Source: SAR92 bacterium BACL16 MAG-120619-bin48 (lineage in GTDB: Bacteria > Pseudomonadota > Gammaproteobacteria > Pseudomonadales > Porticoccaceae). Taken from it: a stretch of DNA of 64,000 nt. A program made the position numbers and the translations under genes. The stretch is taken from NCBI GenBank assembly GCA_001438605.1, contig LIDE01000012.1:1-64000 (forward strand), in the 5' to 3' direction. Positions 26,536 to 35,687 of the stretch are shown one piece after another. How positions within the stretch are numbered: position 1 is the stretch's first letter; the number at the start of each line of letters is the position of its first letter. The notes beneath the pieces were generated by a model that did not search any database, was not told the DNA's origin, and worked only from the letters and a program-made list of their open reading frames with translations.

Positions 26536-28383
26536 ATGAGTGAGAAACCAGGCTGGATACGTAGAGTATTCAGATTTATCGGGAAGGTTGTAAGTGCCCT
26601 GCGACAGGTCATCAGCCTGATTATCGTGATCTTTTTTATCACAGTGATTGCTGGCATGTTCGCCGATGATATTCAGCCCATGCCGGAAAAAGGTGCCCTC
26701 TATCTCGCTCCCAGCGGTGTCTTGGTTGACCAACGCACCTACATGGATCCGATTGCCGAAGCATTCTCTCAGTCGAACCATCAAGATGCCGAGACTCTAG
26801 TGCGCGATATAGTCACCGCTCTCGACCATGCTCAATACGATCCGCGCATCACTCATATTTTACTCGACACCGACTATCTGCAGGGTGCAGGCCTAGCCAA
26901 ACTGGAAGAAATTAGCAGTGCGCTGATGCGCTTCAAAAAGAGTGGCAAACCGATTATTGCCATCGGCGATAGCTTCTCCCAGCAGCAGTACTTTCTCGCC
27001 GCCCATGCCAATGAAATTATTCTAAACCCCATGGGCCAAGTGTCACTAACGGGGTTTAGCGCTTATTCAAGCTACTACAAAGAAGCGTTGGACAAGCTAA
27101 AAATCAATATCCATGTTTTTAGAGTGGGTAAGTATAAAAGTGCGGTGGAGCCTTTCCTCGGCAATAGCATGTCAGAAGCTGCACGCAGTGATCGTCGCGA
27201 ATTAATCGACTCACTGTGGATATTTTACGCCTCAAAAGTAGAAGAGCTGCGCGAGCTACCCGCTGGTGCGATCGACAACTTGGTCAACAACATGCATGGG
27301 CTCATGGTTGCCGCAAAGGGCGATTCCGCAGCACTGGCGTTAGAGCAGGGCCTAGTTGACCGCATTGCCACGCGCAGCGAAATGAAAAACTACCTCAATC
27401 AAGTGCTGCCCACAACCAATGGCGAGTTTGACAGTATTCCCATGGCCGCCTATGTCAATCACATCAAGTTGAGCGCACTGAAGAGTGTTGAACCCAGCAA
27501 AGAGGTGATTGCTGTCGTAGTTGCCAGTGGCGAAATTCTGGATGGCGAACAACCTGAAGGTATGATTGGTGGCGATACACTGGCCAATATTTTTGCAGAT
27601 ATTCGCGATGACGAGCAGATTAAAGCCGTGGTTCTGCGGATTGACAGCCCCGGCGGCAGCGCCTTTGCCTCGGATGTTATCCGCGACGCAATTGGCGCCG
27701 TGCGCAAGCGCAATATTCCTGTGGTTGTCTCCATGGGCAGCTACGCAGCATCCGGTGGCTACTGGATCGCCACTGAGGCAGATCGTGTTTTTACACTATC
27801 CACCACCATTACTGGCTCTATCGGCGTCTTTGGCATCATACCTACCTTTGAAGAGTCGCTTAACGCTCTCGGCATTTATTCCGACGGCGTAGGTACGTCG
27901 GATATTTCCGGCATGATGAATTTAGACCGCCCAATGACCAAACAGACCGAAATTATTATTCAGTCGGGGGTTGAGCATGTTTACTCGTCGTTCTTGAAAC
28001 TGGTGGCAGATGCGCGCAACTCGACGCCGGACGCTGTTCATGAAATTGCCCAAGGCCGTGTCTGGACTGGAAGTCGCGCCGTTGAACTCGGGTTGGCAGA
28101 TCAGCTTGGCGATCTCAACGATGCAATCAGCAGCGCTGCGTCAATGGCTGGCCTGAGCAGCTATAAACTCGACTACCGTCGCAAGGCATTGACCTTTATT
28201 GAGCAAATCATGATGGAAGTCAGCGGCAACATTGGCGCCTCGGTGCGAAGCTTGGGATTGACCAGCTGGCTGCCTGCGACATTGCAGCAGCGTATGGCCA
28301 CTGTGCTTGAACCGCTGCAGACACTAGAGCGTCTGAACGACCCCAAAGGTATCTATCTCTACTGCGATAGCTGTCCCCGCTAA
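26536..28383 (+). CDS. sppA: Signal peptide peptidase SppA, 67-kDa type
   Basis: A 615-residue membrane-anchored protease that degrades cleaved signal peptides in the periplasmic side of the inner membrane. A single N-terminal anchor spans about 24-42 (QVISLIIVIFFITVIAGMF). Two tandem ClpP-like halves follow. The catalytic lysine is Lys201 (KYKSAVEPF) in the first half and the nucleophile Ser406 (YAASGGYW) in the second, corresponding to E. coli Lys209 and Ser409. It is placed between DUF2069 and hda, a position I do not recall from Pseudomonas. A clear terminator follows. Confidence 0.95.
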   Translation: MSEKPGWIRRVFRFIGKVVSALRQVISLIIVIFFITVIAGMFADDIQPMPEKGALYLAPSGVLVDQRTYMDPIAEAFSQSNHQDAETLVRDIVTALDHAQYDPRITHILLDTDYLQGAGLAKLEEISSALMRFKKSGKPIIAIGDSFSQQQYFLAAHANEIILNPMGQVSLTGFSAYSSYYKEALDKLKINIHVFRVGKYKSAVEPFLGNSMSEAARSDRRELIDSLWIFYASKVEELRELPAGAIDNLVNNMHGLMVAAKGDSAALALEQGLVDRIATRSEMKNYLNQVLPTTNGEFDSIPMAAYVNHIKLSALKSVEPSKEVIAVVVASGEILDGEQPEGMIGGDTLANIFADIRDDEQIKAVVLRIDSPGGSAFASDVIRDAIGAVRKRNIPVVVSMGSYAASGGYWIATEADRVFTLSTTITGSIGVFGIIPTFEESLNALGIYSDGVGTSDISGMMNLDRPMTKQTEIIIQSGVEHVYSSFLKLVADARNSTPDAVHEIAQGRVWTGSRAVELGLADQLGDLNDAISSAASMAGLSSYKLDYRRKALTFIEQIMMEVSGNIGASVRSLGLTSWLPATLQQRMATVLEPLQTLERLNDPKGIYLYCDSCPR

Positions 28384-28391
28384 GAGCATTA

Positions 28392-28424
28392 GCGCCCTCA
28401 CAAACCGAGGGCGCCTTCGTTTTC
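28392..28424 (+). terminator. Rho-independent terminator after sppA
   Basis: Perfect 8-bp stem GCGCCCTC / GAGGGCGC with a 7-nt loop, followed by CTTCGTTTT. It lies 9 bp after the sppA stop and between convergent sppA and hda. Confidence 0.75.
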
Positions 28425-28425
28425 C

Positions 28426-29130
28426 TTAAATATCGAGAACACTTTTCACAAAGGGCAGGGTCAATCGGCGCTGCTCGCGCAGAGAACCGGCATCGAGTTT
28501 TTCCAGCGCGGCCATCAAAACATGGCTATTGCGCGGAAGACGGTGCAGTAAAAAGAGTGCGACTTCGTCAGACAAATACAGCCCTAGGCCCATGGCGCGA
28601 TGTTGCAACAGGCGGCGCAGATCCGCGTCTTTGTATTCAATCAGCTGCAGGGAAATACCCGACTTCAAACGCGACAGCAAATCTGCCAAGCGGACATCGA
28701 GATAGTCTGGCAGTGTATGAGCCGTCACAATCAGTCGTGTACCGGACTCACCGCACAAATTAAACAGTTGGAACAGCGCCGCCTGCCAATCACTGCGGCC
28801 GGCAATTTCATCGAGGTCATCGAGACAGACAATGTCGGCCGACGCCAACCCCTGAAAAACCTGTTCCGCAGGGTAGTCGCACAACTCTTTCAACGGTAGA
28901 TAAATCGCTGGGCCATTATTTAAGCGCAAGCTGTGCTTGTGACAGACCGCCTGCAATAAATGGGAGAGACCGGTTCCCGATGCACCGCAGAGATAGGCGT
29001 ATTGCTTGCCCTCGTCCAGCAACAACATCTTCGCCAGATGCTGAGGTGTCCCATTGGGGGCGTATAAATTATCGAAGGTCGCCTGATTATCAAGTTTGAT
29101 ACCAAGGCTCAACTGCTGAAAATTGCTCAC
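28426..29130 (-). CDS. hda: DnaA regulatory inactivator Hda
   Basis: A 234-residue AAA+ protein related to DnaA domain III. With the DNA-bound beta clamp it stimulates ATP hydrolysis by DnaA and prevents re-initiation. The Walker B is IVCLDDLDEI and sensor and lid segments (HRLPRNSHVLMAALEKLD) are present. The P-loop is CGASGTGLSH (48-57), with Leu in place of the usual Lys; E. coli Hda has Arg there. The N-terminal NFQQLSLGIKL contains the clamp-binding-type QLSL. I chose the GTG at 29130 because it forms a GTGA overlap with the stop of the DUF2066 gene; a TTG at 29142 is the alternative. Confidence 0.9.
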   Translation of the reverse strand: MSNFQQLSLGIKLDNQATFDNLYAPNGTPQHLAKMLLLDEGKQYAYLCGASGTGLSHLLQAVCHKHSLRLNNGPAIYLPLKELCDYPAEQVFQGLASADIVCLDDLDEIAGRSDWQAALFQLFNLCGESGTRLIVTAHTLPDYLDVRLADLLSRLKSGISLQLIEYKDADLRRLLQHRAMGLGLYLSDEVALFLLHRLPRNSHVLMAALEKLDAGSLREQRRLTLPFVKSVLDI

Positions 29131-30179
29131 GGAGAGATCCAATCAAATTCTAAATTATCGCTTAAATACCCATTCTCAGATGCTTGCTTGCGGAACCGTC
29201 CGCTGCGCACCATCGCCGCCTCAAATAAGGCTCTATCCCCTTCAATCGCCAATCTGATAGACAGCCTGTCGCCGTCAACCGCAGAGACATTTAACCCGGC
29301 GACCAACTCCAGCTTATGCAACTGTGCAAGCACCTCTTGATAGGCCGCATAGGTTCTCACCTGATCGATCTGCAGAAGCAGATCACTGCTGTCTTCCTGA
29401 GGAATATACGTGTAGTGCGCCGCCAGCTCATCCAGTAGTGGGTTCATACTGAGATCGACAAATAACTGCGGGCTATCGGCATGGACATCGTTGAATCCGC
29501 GCTTATCACCGACATGGTAGACCCAGGTGCCGCGAGACTCGCCGGTGGCAGTGGTGAATAGTCGCAACAACACCCAACCATCGACCCAGTAGCGCTGCGA
29601 GGCTGCATCTATCGCAGCTTCCTGCAAACCCCAAGCTTCGTTCACCGATAGCGATAGCTGGTCTTCAAAATCCAACTCCGGCTCGCGATAAGGCATACCG
29701 CGATTTTCCATCAGCTGTCGCAAATGCTCACTCAATTGCGGCTGCGTGTGCCGACCCACAAACTGGCGACCACTGATTCCATCGTCCTGCACCACCCAAA
29801 TCAGTAGCTCCGGCCGCTGAGAAGGCAGCACAGGCAAATTAACCGATCGCACCAACTGGTCGACTGCTGAGGCTGAAAAACCGACCTGCAAGCCTAAATT
29901 GGACGCCGCGTTTGGCCCACCCGAGAGAGTCTGATACCCTATTCCAGCAATATATTTTTCCGCGTCGACAAGAAACTGCTGCATGCCCGGCTGCATCATA
30001 ATAGTGCTGTTGCCCGTCAGCTTCACAAGCACTTGCGCAAATGTCTCACGCACACCTTCGCGACGAGATTGCTCGGATTGATCAGCGACCAAAACCAAGC
30101 CGGTATAAAGACCAGAGACCTCTTTCGCCGCAATCGACGTGCAAAAAAGGGTAAAAACCAAAATTAATGTCCGTTTCAA
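29127..30179 (-). CDS. Exported DUF2066 protein
   Basis: 350 residues with a signal peptide ([19 protein letters not shown]). The body contains the DUF2066 features ([17 protein letters not shown], a long central region with [10 protein letters not shown], and [21 protein letters not shown]). Function unknown; the family is typically found beside purM and hda in gammaproteobacteria, as here. The start is TTG with GGAG eight bases upstream. It is divergent from purM and translationally coupled to hda. Confidence 0.85.
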   Translation of the reverse strand: MKRTLILVFTLFCTSIAAKEVSGLYTGLVLVADQSEQSRREGVRETFAQVLVKLTGNSTIMMQPGMQQFLVDAEKYIAGIGYQTLSGGPNAASNLGLQVGFSASAVDQLVRSVNLPVLPSQRPELLIWVVQDDGISGRQFVGRHTQPQLSEHLRQLMENRGMPYREPELDFEDQLSLSVNEAWGLQEAAIDAASQRYWVDGWVLLRLFTTATGESRGTWVYHVGDKRGFNDVHADSPQLFVDLSMNPLLDELAAHYTYIPQEDSSDLLLQIDQVRTYAAYQEVLAQLHKLELVAGLNVSAVDGDRLSIRLAIEGDRALFEAAMVRSGRFRKQASENGYLSDNLEFDWISP

Positions 30180-30278
30180 CGGTTTTTCTCCAAAAAATTT
30201 GCAACATTATATCAGCGCTTGATGAAAAGTAGGCTCACTCTCTCTAAAATAGCCGGTCACCAACGGAAGCCAATTACC

Positions 30279-31334
30279 ATGACAGAAAAAACACAATCAC
30301 TCAGCTACAAAGACGCAGGTGTCGACATTGATGCCGGTAATGCCCTAGTCGAAAAAATCAAGGGTGCAGCAAAGCGCACACGACGTCCAGAAGTACTGGC
30401 GGGATTAGGCGGATTTGGCGCGCTGTTCGAACTGCCCAGCGGCTATAAACAGCCTGTGTTAGTCTCTGGCACTGACGGTGTAGGCACAAAGTTGCGACTG
30501 GCGCTGGATCACGGAAAGCACGACACCGTTGGCATCGACCTTGTTGCCATGTGTGTTAACGATCTGATTGTGTGTGGCGCCGAGCCACTGTTTTTTCTCG
30601 ATTACTACGCCACCGGCAAACTCGACATAGAAACCGCCGCTGCTGTAATCAACGGCATCGCAGACGGCTGCGGCATTTCTGGCTGCTCGCTAATTGGTGG
30701 CGAGACTGCTGAAATGCCCGGCATGTATGAAGGCGAAGACTACGATCTGGCTGGCTTCTGCGTTGGTATTGTCGAAAAATCTGAATTGATCGATGGCAGC
30801 AAAGTTGCCGTGGGCGACACATTGATCGGCCTAGCCTCAAGCGGTCCCCACTCAAACGGCTACTCGCTGATTCGCAAAGTATTGGAAGTAACCGGCACCG
30901 ACCCGGCCGTCGACACAATCGATGGCCAACCCATTATCGACCTGCTGATGAAACCGACAAGAATTTACGTTAAACCGCTACTCGAGTTAATCAAAAAATC
31001 ACAGGTCAATGCACTAGCCCATATTACCGGCGGCGGGTTGTTAGAAAACATTCCCCGCGTTCTGCCTGCCGACACGAAAGCCGTGATTGACACCAAGGCA
31101 TGGCAGCGACCCGCGATTTTCAACTGGCTGCAAAAAGGCGGCAATATCGACGAACACGAAATGCACCGCACACTCAACTGTGGCGTGGGCATGGTGATCT
31201 GCGTACCTGCAAACCGCGCAACCGAAGCCCTGAGTATGCTCGCAGCCAGCGGCGAAACAGCGTTTATCTTGGGCAATATCTCCGCGTTAGCGCCCGGCGA
31301 AGAACAGGTACAGCTGATTGGATTAACCGAATGA
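30279..31334 (+). CDS. purM: Phosphoribosylformylglycinamidine cyclo-ligase (AIR synthetase)
   Basis: Fifth step of de novo purine synthesis: ATP-dependent closure of FGAM to AIR. It has 351 residues. The N-terminal [19 protein letters not shown] is the family signature, and [28 protein letters not shown] and [13 protein letters not shown] are intact. The ATG at 30279 is preceded by GGAAG; upstream in-frame codons to 30219 carry no conserved sequence. It overlaps purN by ATGA, so the two are one operon. Confidence 0.97.
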   Translation: MTEKTQSLSYKDAGVDIDAGNALVEKIKGAAKRTRRPEVLAGLGGFGALFELPSGYKQPVLVSGTDGVGTKLRLALDHGKHDTVGIDLVAMCVNDLIVCGAEPLFFLDYYATGKLDIETAAAVINGIADGCGISGCSLIGGETAEMPGMYEGEDYDLAGFCVGIVEKSELIDGSKVAVGDTLIGLASSGPHSNGYSLIRKVLEVTGTDPAVDTIDGQPIIDLLMKPTRIYVKPLLELIKKSQVNALAHITGGGLLENIPRVLPADTKAVIDTKAWQRPAIFNWLQKGGNIDEHEMHRTLNCGVGMVICVPANRATEALSMLAASGETAFILGNISALAPGEEQVQLIGLTE

Positions 31335-32005
31335 GTGATCGCTCGACGCGCAGGCGACGACTTGTCATTCTAATCTCCGGGGGCGGCTCTAATCTGCAGT
31401 CTTTTATGGATGCCTGCGCCGAGGGAAGCCTCAATGCAGAAATCGCCGCCGTTATCAGCAATAAGGTCAGCGCAAAAGGTCTTGAGCGCGCTGCCAACGC
31501 TGGAATTCCCAATATCGTTCTCGACCACACCGAATTCCCGTCACGAGGCGAGTTTGACGCAGCGCTCGGCGACATTATCGATAGTTTCTCGCCAGACTTA
31601 GTGATTCTGGCTGGCTTTATGCGAATTCTGACGCCTCCATTCGTCAATCGCTTTCTTGGCCGCCTGATGAATATTCACCCCTCACTTTTGCCAAAGTATC
31701 CAGGCTTGCACACCCACCAGCGCGCGATTGATGCTGGCGACAAAAAAGCCGGAGCCACTGTGCACTTTGTCACCGCGGAGCTAGACGGTGGCCCCGCCAT
31801 CGTCCAAGCAGAAGTACCAATATTCAAAAAGGATACCGCCGAAATATTGGCAGCACGAGTACTCGAGTATGAGCATCACATCTACCCACTGGCGGCCCAA
31901 TGGTTTTGTGAGGGCCGTCTCGAGCTGGACGATGGCGATGTACTGCTTGATAACGAGTTACTGCCGGAAGGTGGCGTATGCGTAGAAATTCGACAAAAAA
32001 GATAG
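31331..32005 (+). CDS. purN: Phosphoribosylglycinamide formyltransferase (10-formyl-THF type)
   Basis: Third step of purine synthesis, transferring a formyl group from 10-formyltetrahydrofolate to GAR. The 224 residues contain the substrate loop [10 protein letters not shown] (14-23) and the catalytic set Asn114, His116 and Asp152 ([12 protein letters not shown] and ELDGGP). The ATG overlaps the purM stop. An open frame starting earlier at 31100 lies inside purM in another frame and is not the gene. Confidence 0.96.
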   Translation: MSDRSTRRRRLVILISGGGSNLQSFMDACAEGSLNAEIAAVISNKVSAKGLERAANAGIPNIVLDHTEFPSRGEFDAALGDIIDSFSPDLVILAGFMRILTPPFVNRFLGRLMNIHPSLLPKYPGLHTHQRAIDAGDKKAGATVHFVTAELDGGPAIVQAEVPIFKKDTAEILAARVLEYEHHIYPLAAQWFCEGRLELDDGDVLLDNELLPEGGVCVEIRQKR

Positions 32006-32074
32006 CGCCGAACCAATGAGTATTTTGCTACTCTAACGTCACCAGCGACGACAAATAGTGGGGCTCTAATAGTA

Positions 32075-32923
32075 ATGCTACGTTTGACACCAAAAACAAT
32101 GGCTTCTAACCCTCTGTACGGCCGCGGCATTGCCTCACAGGTAGCGGCCAGGCTGCTAGCATTGCTCCTCATGGCCAGTGGCTCGGCAATTTCCGCTGAA
32201 AACCCAACGGCAAAAACAGACGCTGCCAGCAAAACAAGCAGCCTCGCCCCCTACCGCGCCAATTACTCGGCAAAATTTAGCGGCATGACCATTGAGGCCG
32301 AACAGCGCCTCGAAGAAATTGAGCCCGGCATCTACCGCGAAAGCCTCGTGGCAAAAAACTTTCTTGGTAAAATTGACGAACAAAGCACCTTTGAACTGAC
32401 TGCCGACGAGCGGCTTTGCCCTACCGAATACCATTACATTCGCTCAGTATTAGGCCGCGATCGCACCGAAAAGCAGACCTTTGACTGGCCCAATCTCAGC
32501 GTTCGCTATCAGAAAAATGACCGCACCAGCGACCATGACCTGAGCGCAGGCCAACTCGATCTGATCACTCAGCGCTTGCAGCTTCGCCGCGACATCAAAG
32601 CAGGCCAGACTGCACTCTCCTACTCTGTGATGTCGCGAGGAAAAACCAAACAATACGACTACCGCGTGGTCGCCGAAGAAGTCCTTGAGACAGCCATTGG
32701 CCCGCTCAATGTTGTCAAAGTCGAAAAAATTACCGAGGGTGATGACGATCGTCAAATCACCGTCTGGCTGGCCACCGACTGGGACTACCTCATTGTCAAA
32801 TTACAGCAATCGCAAGACGGCGACAGTCACCAACTGGAATTGCGGAGTGCCGAAGTAAACAGTATTCCGGTAACACCACTAACAACAAAAACCTCACCTC
32901 TAACGGATGATCAAAAGTTATGA
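32075..32923 (+). CDS. Exported DUF3108 protein
   Basis: 282 residues. An N-terminal hydrophobic stretch (VAARLLALLLMASGSAISAE) ending at about residue 44 suggests a signal peptide, then a beta-rich domain (YRANYSAKFSGMTIEAEQRLEE ... VWLATDWDYLIVKLQQ split by charged loops). This fits DUF3108, usually a periplasmic or outer-membrane-associated protein next to purN in Pseudomonas. Function unknown. Its stop overlaps the DUF3014 start. A second possible ATG at 32099 lacks a ribosome-binding site. Confidence 0.82.
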   Translation: MLRLTPKTMASNPLYGRGIASQVAARLLALLLMASGSAISAENPTAKTDAASKTSSLAPYRANYSAKFSGMTIEAEQRLEEIEPGIYRESLVAKNFLGKIDEQSTFELTADERLCPTEYHYIRSVLGRDRTEKQTFDWPNLSVRYQKNDRTSDHDLSAGQLDLITQRLQLRRDIKAGQTALSYSVMSRGKTKQYDYRVVAEEVLETAIGPLNVVKVEKITEGDDDRQITVWLATDWDYLIVKLQQSQDGDSHQLELRSAEVNSIPVTPLTTKTSPLTDDQKL

Positions 32924-33753
32924 ACACCCCGCGTAAAAAGCCTGGCTCAAATAGGACCGTTTTTATTATTGGCACGCTTATCGCCGTCTCGATTATCGCC
33001 GGCATTCTCTATAAAACTCAATCGACAGAGGGGCCAGACCCAGAGCTGACCACGTTTTCCGAACCGGAAGAAGTGGCGGTTGTGCAAGCACCTGTTGTCC
33101 CAGAGGCGGAAATTCCGCAAGAACCAGCACCCACAGCAGCGCAAAGCTCGGTCTCAAAACCACCCGCACTGCCTGGCCTCAATGACAGTGACAGCTTTAT
33201 ACGTGAGCGTCTTGCCCTGTTAAATAGCAAGGCAGACTTTGGCAAATGGATTCAAACTGACGATCTTATCCGACGCACCGCCAGTTACTTTGACGGCCTG
33301 TCAAACGGCGTTCTGTTGAATAAAGTCTTCCCTCTAACGCCACCCGAGGGAAAATTTGCAACTCACGCCGACGACAATGGGATCTGGCTCAATGCCGGTA
33401 ACTACGAGCGTTACGACCGCACGATCGGCGCCGTATCAGCCATGGATATGACAGCGGTTGCAAAAATGTTTCATTTCTCGCGACCACTCTTAGAAGCTGC
33501 CTTTGCCGAAATGGGCTACAACTCAAGACAAATGGACGGCATTATTTTACAGTCTCTCGACGTAATCTTAGCAACGCCGATTATTGTTGAACCGATTGAA
33601 CTGACCAGAGAATCTGTTGTGTATAAATTCGCAGACCCAGCCCTCGAGTCACTCTTGCCCCTGCAAAAACAGCTACTCCGGGCCGGCCCAGAGAACACCA
33701 AGCGCCTGCAACAACAAGCGAGTGCACTGCGCGAAGCACTGCTGAATCCCTGA
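32920..33753 (+). CDS. Membrane-anchored DUF3014 protein
   Basis: 277 residues. A short Lys-rich cytoplasmic tail is followed by one membrane helix (TVFIIGTLIAVSIIAGILY), a Pro/Ala/Glu-rich linker (about 45-75) and a globular domain with SDSFIRERLALL, DDLIRRTASYFDGLSNG and NYERYDRTIGAVSAMD, typical of DUF3014. Function unknown; the N-in topology puts the domain in the periplasm. It overlaps the DUF3108 gene by ATGA and ends an operon closed by a strong terminator. Confidence 0.8.
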   Translation: MNTPRKKPGSNRTVFIIGTLIAVSIIAGILYKTQSTEGPDPELTTFSEPEEVAVVQAPVVPEAEIPQEPAPTAAQSSVSKPPALPGLNDSDSFIRERLALLNSKADFGKWIQTDDLIRRTASYFDGLSNGVLLNKVFPLTPPEGKFATHADDNGIWLNAGNYERYDRTIGAVSAMDMTAVAKMFHFSRPLLEAAFAEMGYNSRQMDGIILQSLDVILATPIIVEPIELTRESVVYKFADPALESLLPLQKQLLRAGPENTKRLQQQASALREALLNP

Positions 33754-33801
33754 GACCCCTAAATCTCTGACACGCTCAAATCTCTGAAAATCGTACAGAC
33801 A

Positions 33802-33836
33802 TAAAAAAACCTAGACTCAACATCTAGGTTTTTTTA
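33802..33836. terminator. Bidirectional Rho-independent terminator between DUF3014 gene and dcd
   Basis: AAAAAAACCTAGA / TCTAGGTTTTTTT forms a stem with a short loop and has a T-run in both readings. It lies between the convergent DUF3014 gene (plus) and dcd (minus) and can serve both. Confidence 0.88.
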
Positions 33837-33870
33837 TATTCAGAACGCTTGCGATACTCGCGAGACACCA

Positions 33871-34437
33871 TCAAGTTTTCGGCAGAGTCACGCCAGTCTG
33901 GCCCTGATACTTGCCGCCACGATCAGCATAGGATGTGGCACAGACTTCGTCCGATTCAAAAAATAACATCTGCGCCACGCCTTCATTGGCATAAATTTTT
34001 GCCGGCAGATTAGTCGTATTCGAGAATTCGAGGGTCACGTGCCCTTCCCACTCAGGCTCAAGTGGCGTCACGTTAACGATAATACCGCAGCGCGCGTAGG
34101 TAGACTTGCCCAAACAAATGGTCAGCACTGACCGCGGAATGCGGAAATACTCAACCGTGCGTGCTAGCGCAAAGGAATTCGGTGGAATAATGCAGTAATC
34201 GCCCACCATATCGACGAAAGAATCATTATCGAAGTTTTTCGGATCCACGGTTTTTGAGTGCACGTTGGTAAATACTTTAAACTCATTGGCACAGCGCACA
34301 TCGTAGCCATAACTCGAGGTCCCGTAGGAAATAACTCGATTCTCCCCTGAGAAACGCACCTGCTCAGCCTCAAATGGCTCAATCATTTTGTGTTGCTCAG
34401 CCATGCGGCGGATCCAGTTATCAGACTTAATGCTCAT
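33871..34437 (-). CDS. dcd: dCTP deaminase
   Basis: Deaminates dCTP to dUTP for thymidylate synthesis. It has 188 residues. The family signatures [40 protein letters not shown] and [14 protein letters not shown] are present; the catalytic Glu is in the last. It lies downstream of mrp on the same strand, the Pseudomonas order, but with 322 bp of repeat-containing DNA between them. Confidence 0.97.
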   Translation of the reverse strand: MSIKSDNWIRRMAEQHKMIEPFEAEQVRFSGENRVISYGTSSYGYDVRCANEFKVFTNVHSKTVDPKNFDNDSFVDMVGDYCIIPPNSFALARTVEYFRIPRSVLTICLGKSTYARCGIIVNVTPLEPEWEGHVTLEFSNTTNLPAKIYANEGVAQMLFFESDEVCATSYADRGGKYQGQTGVTLPKT

Positions 34438-34492
34438 TGATTCTTCTCTTAATGGGTACCAACAGGGATACCAAAGGCTTTGATTTTGATGA

Positions 34493-34600
34493 GCTTACAG
34501 CCTGCCGCTGCCGCCCAATGAAACGCGCAGCCGGTATGATACCGATTTACGCGAGCTGGGCAAGGGGCAGTCGCTTGACGTCGACCTGCGCCCGATGTAG
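34493..34600 (+). pseudogene. Possible coding relic, 35 codons ending at the tandem repeat
   Basis: An open frame after a TGA (34490-34492) reads SLPLPPNETRSRYDTDLREL then GKGQSLDVDLRPM and stops at TAG 34598-34600. The composition looks protein-like and the codons resemble those of neighbouring genes. There is no start codon with a ribosome-binding site. I do not recognise the protein; it may be the 3' end of a lost gene or chance. Confidence 0.3.
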
Positions 34601-34671
34601 CGCCATCGTTAAATAGCGCCATCGTTAGATAGCGCCATCGTGATATAGCGCCCCCATGATAAAGCGCCGTG
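34598..34671. repeat. Tandem 16-bp repeat, about five units
   Basis: TAGCGCCATCGTTAAA, TAGCGCCATCGTTAGA and TAGCGCCATCGTGATA (34598-34645) are followed by the diverged TAGCGCCCCCATGATA and a partial fifth unit AAGCGCCGTG. The units are contiguous. The array is in the gap between mrp and dcd. Confidence 0.88.
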
Positions 34672-34759
34672 GGGTTAGACTAGCAGCTATGTTTCCAGCA
34701 ACGTCACTCGCCACGCTCTTTGCTTAAATGGCAGAAATATAAACGCTCACTCAAACAAA

Positions 34760-35563
34760 CTATTCAAACACTATTTCAGGCCCGCTATCAGCATCTTGAT
34801 CGGCCAGCTGAGTCACGACTTTTTGCGCGATTTCTCGGTAGCGCTTGGCGATCTCGCCGTCAGGTTCGGCCACCACTGAGGGTGTTCCACTATCGCCACG
34901 CTCACGGATACGTCTGTCCAGTGGCAAGCTGCCGAGCAATTGCGTTTGATATTCTGCAGCCACTTTTTCACCGCCGCCGGCACCGAAAATAGAGTCTTCA
35001 TGACCGCAGTTAGAGCAGATATGCACGGCCATATTTTCGACAATACCCAGCACTGGAATTTTCACTTTGGCAAACATTTCTATACCTTTTTTGGCATCCA
35101 GTAACGCGATATCTTGAGGCGTGGTGACAATCACAGCGCCAGCAACCGATGCTTTTTGTGCCAGAGTGAGCTGTATATCGCCAGTGCCTGGCGGCATATC
35201 GACGACAAGAAAATCCAGCGCACTCCAATGGGTTTGTTCGAGCAATTGTTGCAGTGCACCCCCAGCCATTGGGCCGCGCCATGCCATCGGCGTGCTTGCG
35301 GGTACCAAATAGGCCATGGACATAGTTTCCAGTCCGTGGGCCATAACTGGGGTGAAGGATTTGCCATCCGGCGAGTCGGGCTTCTGCGCGTCGGGAACGC
35401 CGAGCATCATAGCGATACTGGGACCGTAGATATCCGCATCCAACAGACCAACTTTGTGACCTTCAGCTTGCAGGGCCAAGGCGAGGTTCACCGCCGTGGT
35501 CGATTTGCCTACGCCACCTTTGCCGGAAGCGACAGCGATAATCGTTTTTACTTTATCTAACAC
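34760..35563 (-). CDS. mrp: Short Mrp/ApbC-type P-loop ATPase (Fe-S carrier)
   Basis: A 267-residue MinD/Mrp ATPase, thought to bind and transfer Fe-S clusters. The deviant Walker A is GKGGVGKSTTAVNL right at the N-terminus, with DADIYGPSIAMMLG and VDMPPGTGD following. The cluster-binding CxxC is CSNC in VHICSNCGHED. The usual N-terminal MIP18/DUF59 domain (~90 residues in E. coli Mrp) is absent: the GTG start has GGAG seven bases upstream and an in-frame stop lies five codons before it. It is divergent from metG, as in Pseudomonas. Confidence 0.92.
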   Translation of the reverse strand: MLDKVKTIIAVASGKGGVGKSTTAVNLALALQAEGHKVGLLDADIYGPSIAMMLGVPDAQKPDSPDGKSFTPVMAHGLETMSMAYLVPASTPMAWRGPMAGGALQQLLEQTHWSALDFLVVDMPPGTGDIQLTLAQKASVAGAVIVTTPQDIALLDAKKGIEMFAKVKIPVLGIVENMAVHICSNCGHEDSIFGAGGGEKVAAEYQTQLLGSLPLDRRIRERGDSGTPSVVAEPDGEIAKRYREIAQKVVTQLADQDADSGPEIVFE

Positions 35564-35621
35564 AAAAATACTCCGTTAATGTCTGTTTTGGCCTGTATTC
35601 AGCGATACAGGTCGATAGCAC

Positions 35622-35650
35622 ATGAAAAGTTCGCGCAAAATCGCTATAGT
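35622..35650 (+). promoter_or_regulatory. Candidate metG promoter
   Basis: ATGAAA (35622-35627) and TATAGT (35645-35650) are 17 bp apart and followed by TGCGCGCAC, a GC-rich discriminator. The predicted start near 35657 gives a leader of ~31 nt and supports translation from 35688 rather than the in-frame ATG inside this -35 element. Confidence 0.55.
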
Positions 35651-35687
35651 TGCGCGCACTAAAACCGTCTCAACAAGAAGCTTTAAC

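Larger units (their letters stand above)
34438..34759. other. Gene-poor 322-bp gap between mrp and dcd
   Basis: This is the longest stretch without a convincing gene. It holds a coding-like fragment on the plus strand (34493-34600) and a 5-unit 16-bp tandem repeat (34598-34671). The segment 34680-34759 shows no recognisable gene or terminator. The promoter of dcd must lie at its left part, but I see no convincing -35/-10 pair. Confidence 0.7.

Noticed and set aside
31100..31330. Extended N-terminus for purN inside purM
   Set aside because: The extension runs inside purM in another frame and reads as Arg-rich, non-conserved sequence. The ATGA overlap at 31331 gives the normal PurN start.
33757..33790. 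10-bp direct repeat AAATCTCTGA after the DUF3014 gene
   Set aside because: Only two short copies with a 7-bp spacer. Too little to distinguish from chance.
34598..34671. CRISPR-like array
   Set aside because: The repeats are 16 bp and directly contiguous with no spacers, and no cas genes occur in the window. It is a simple tandem repeat.
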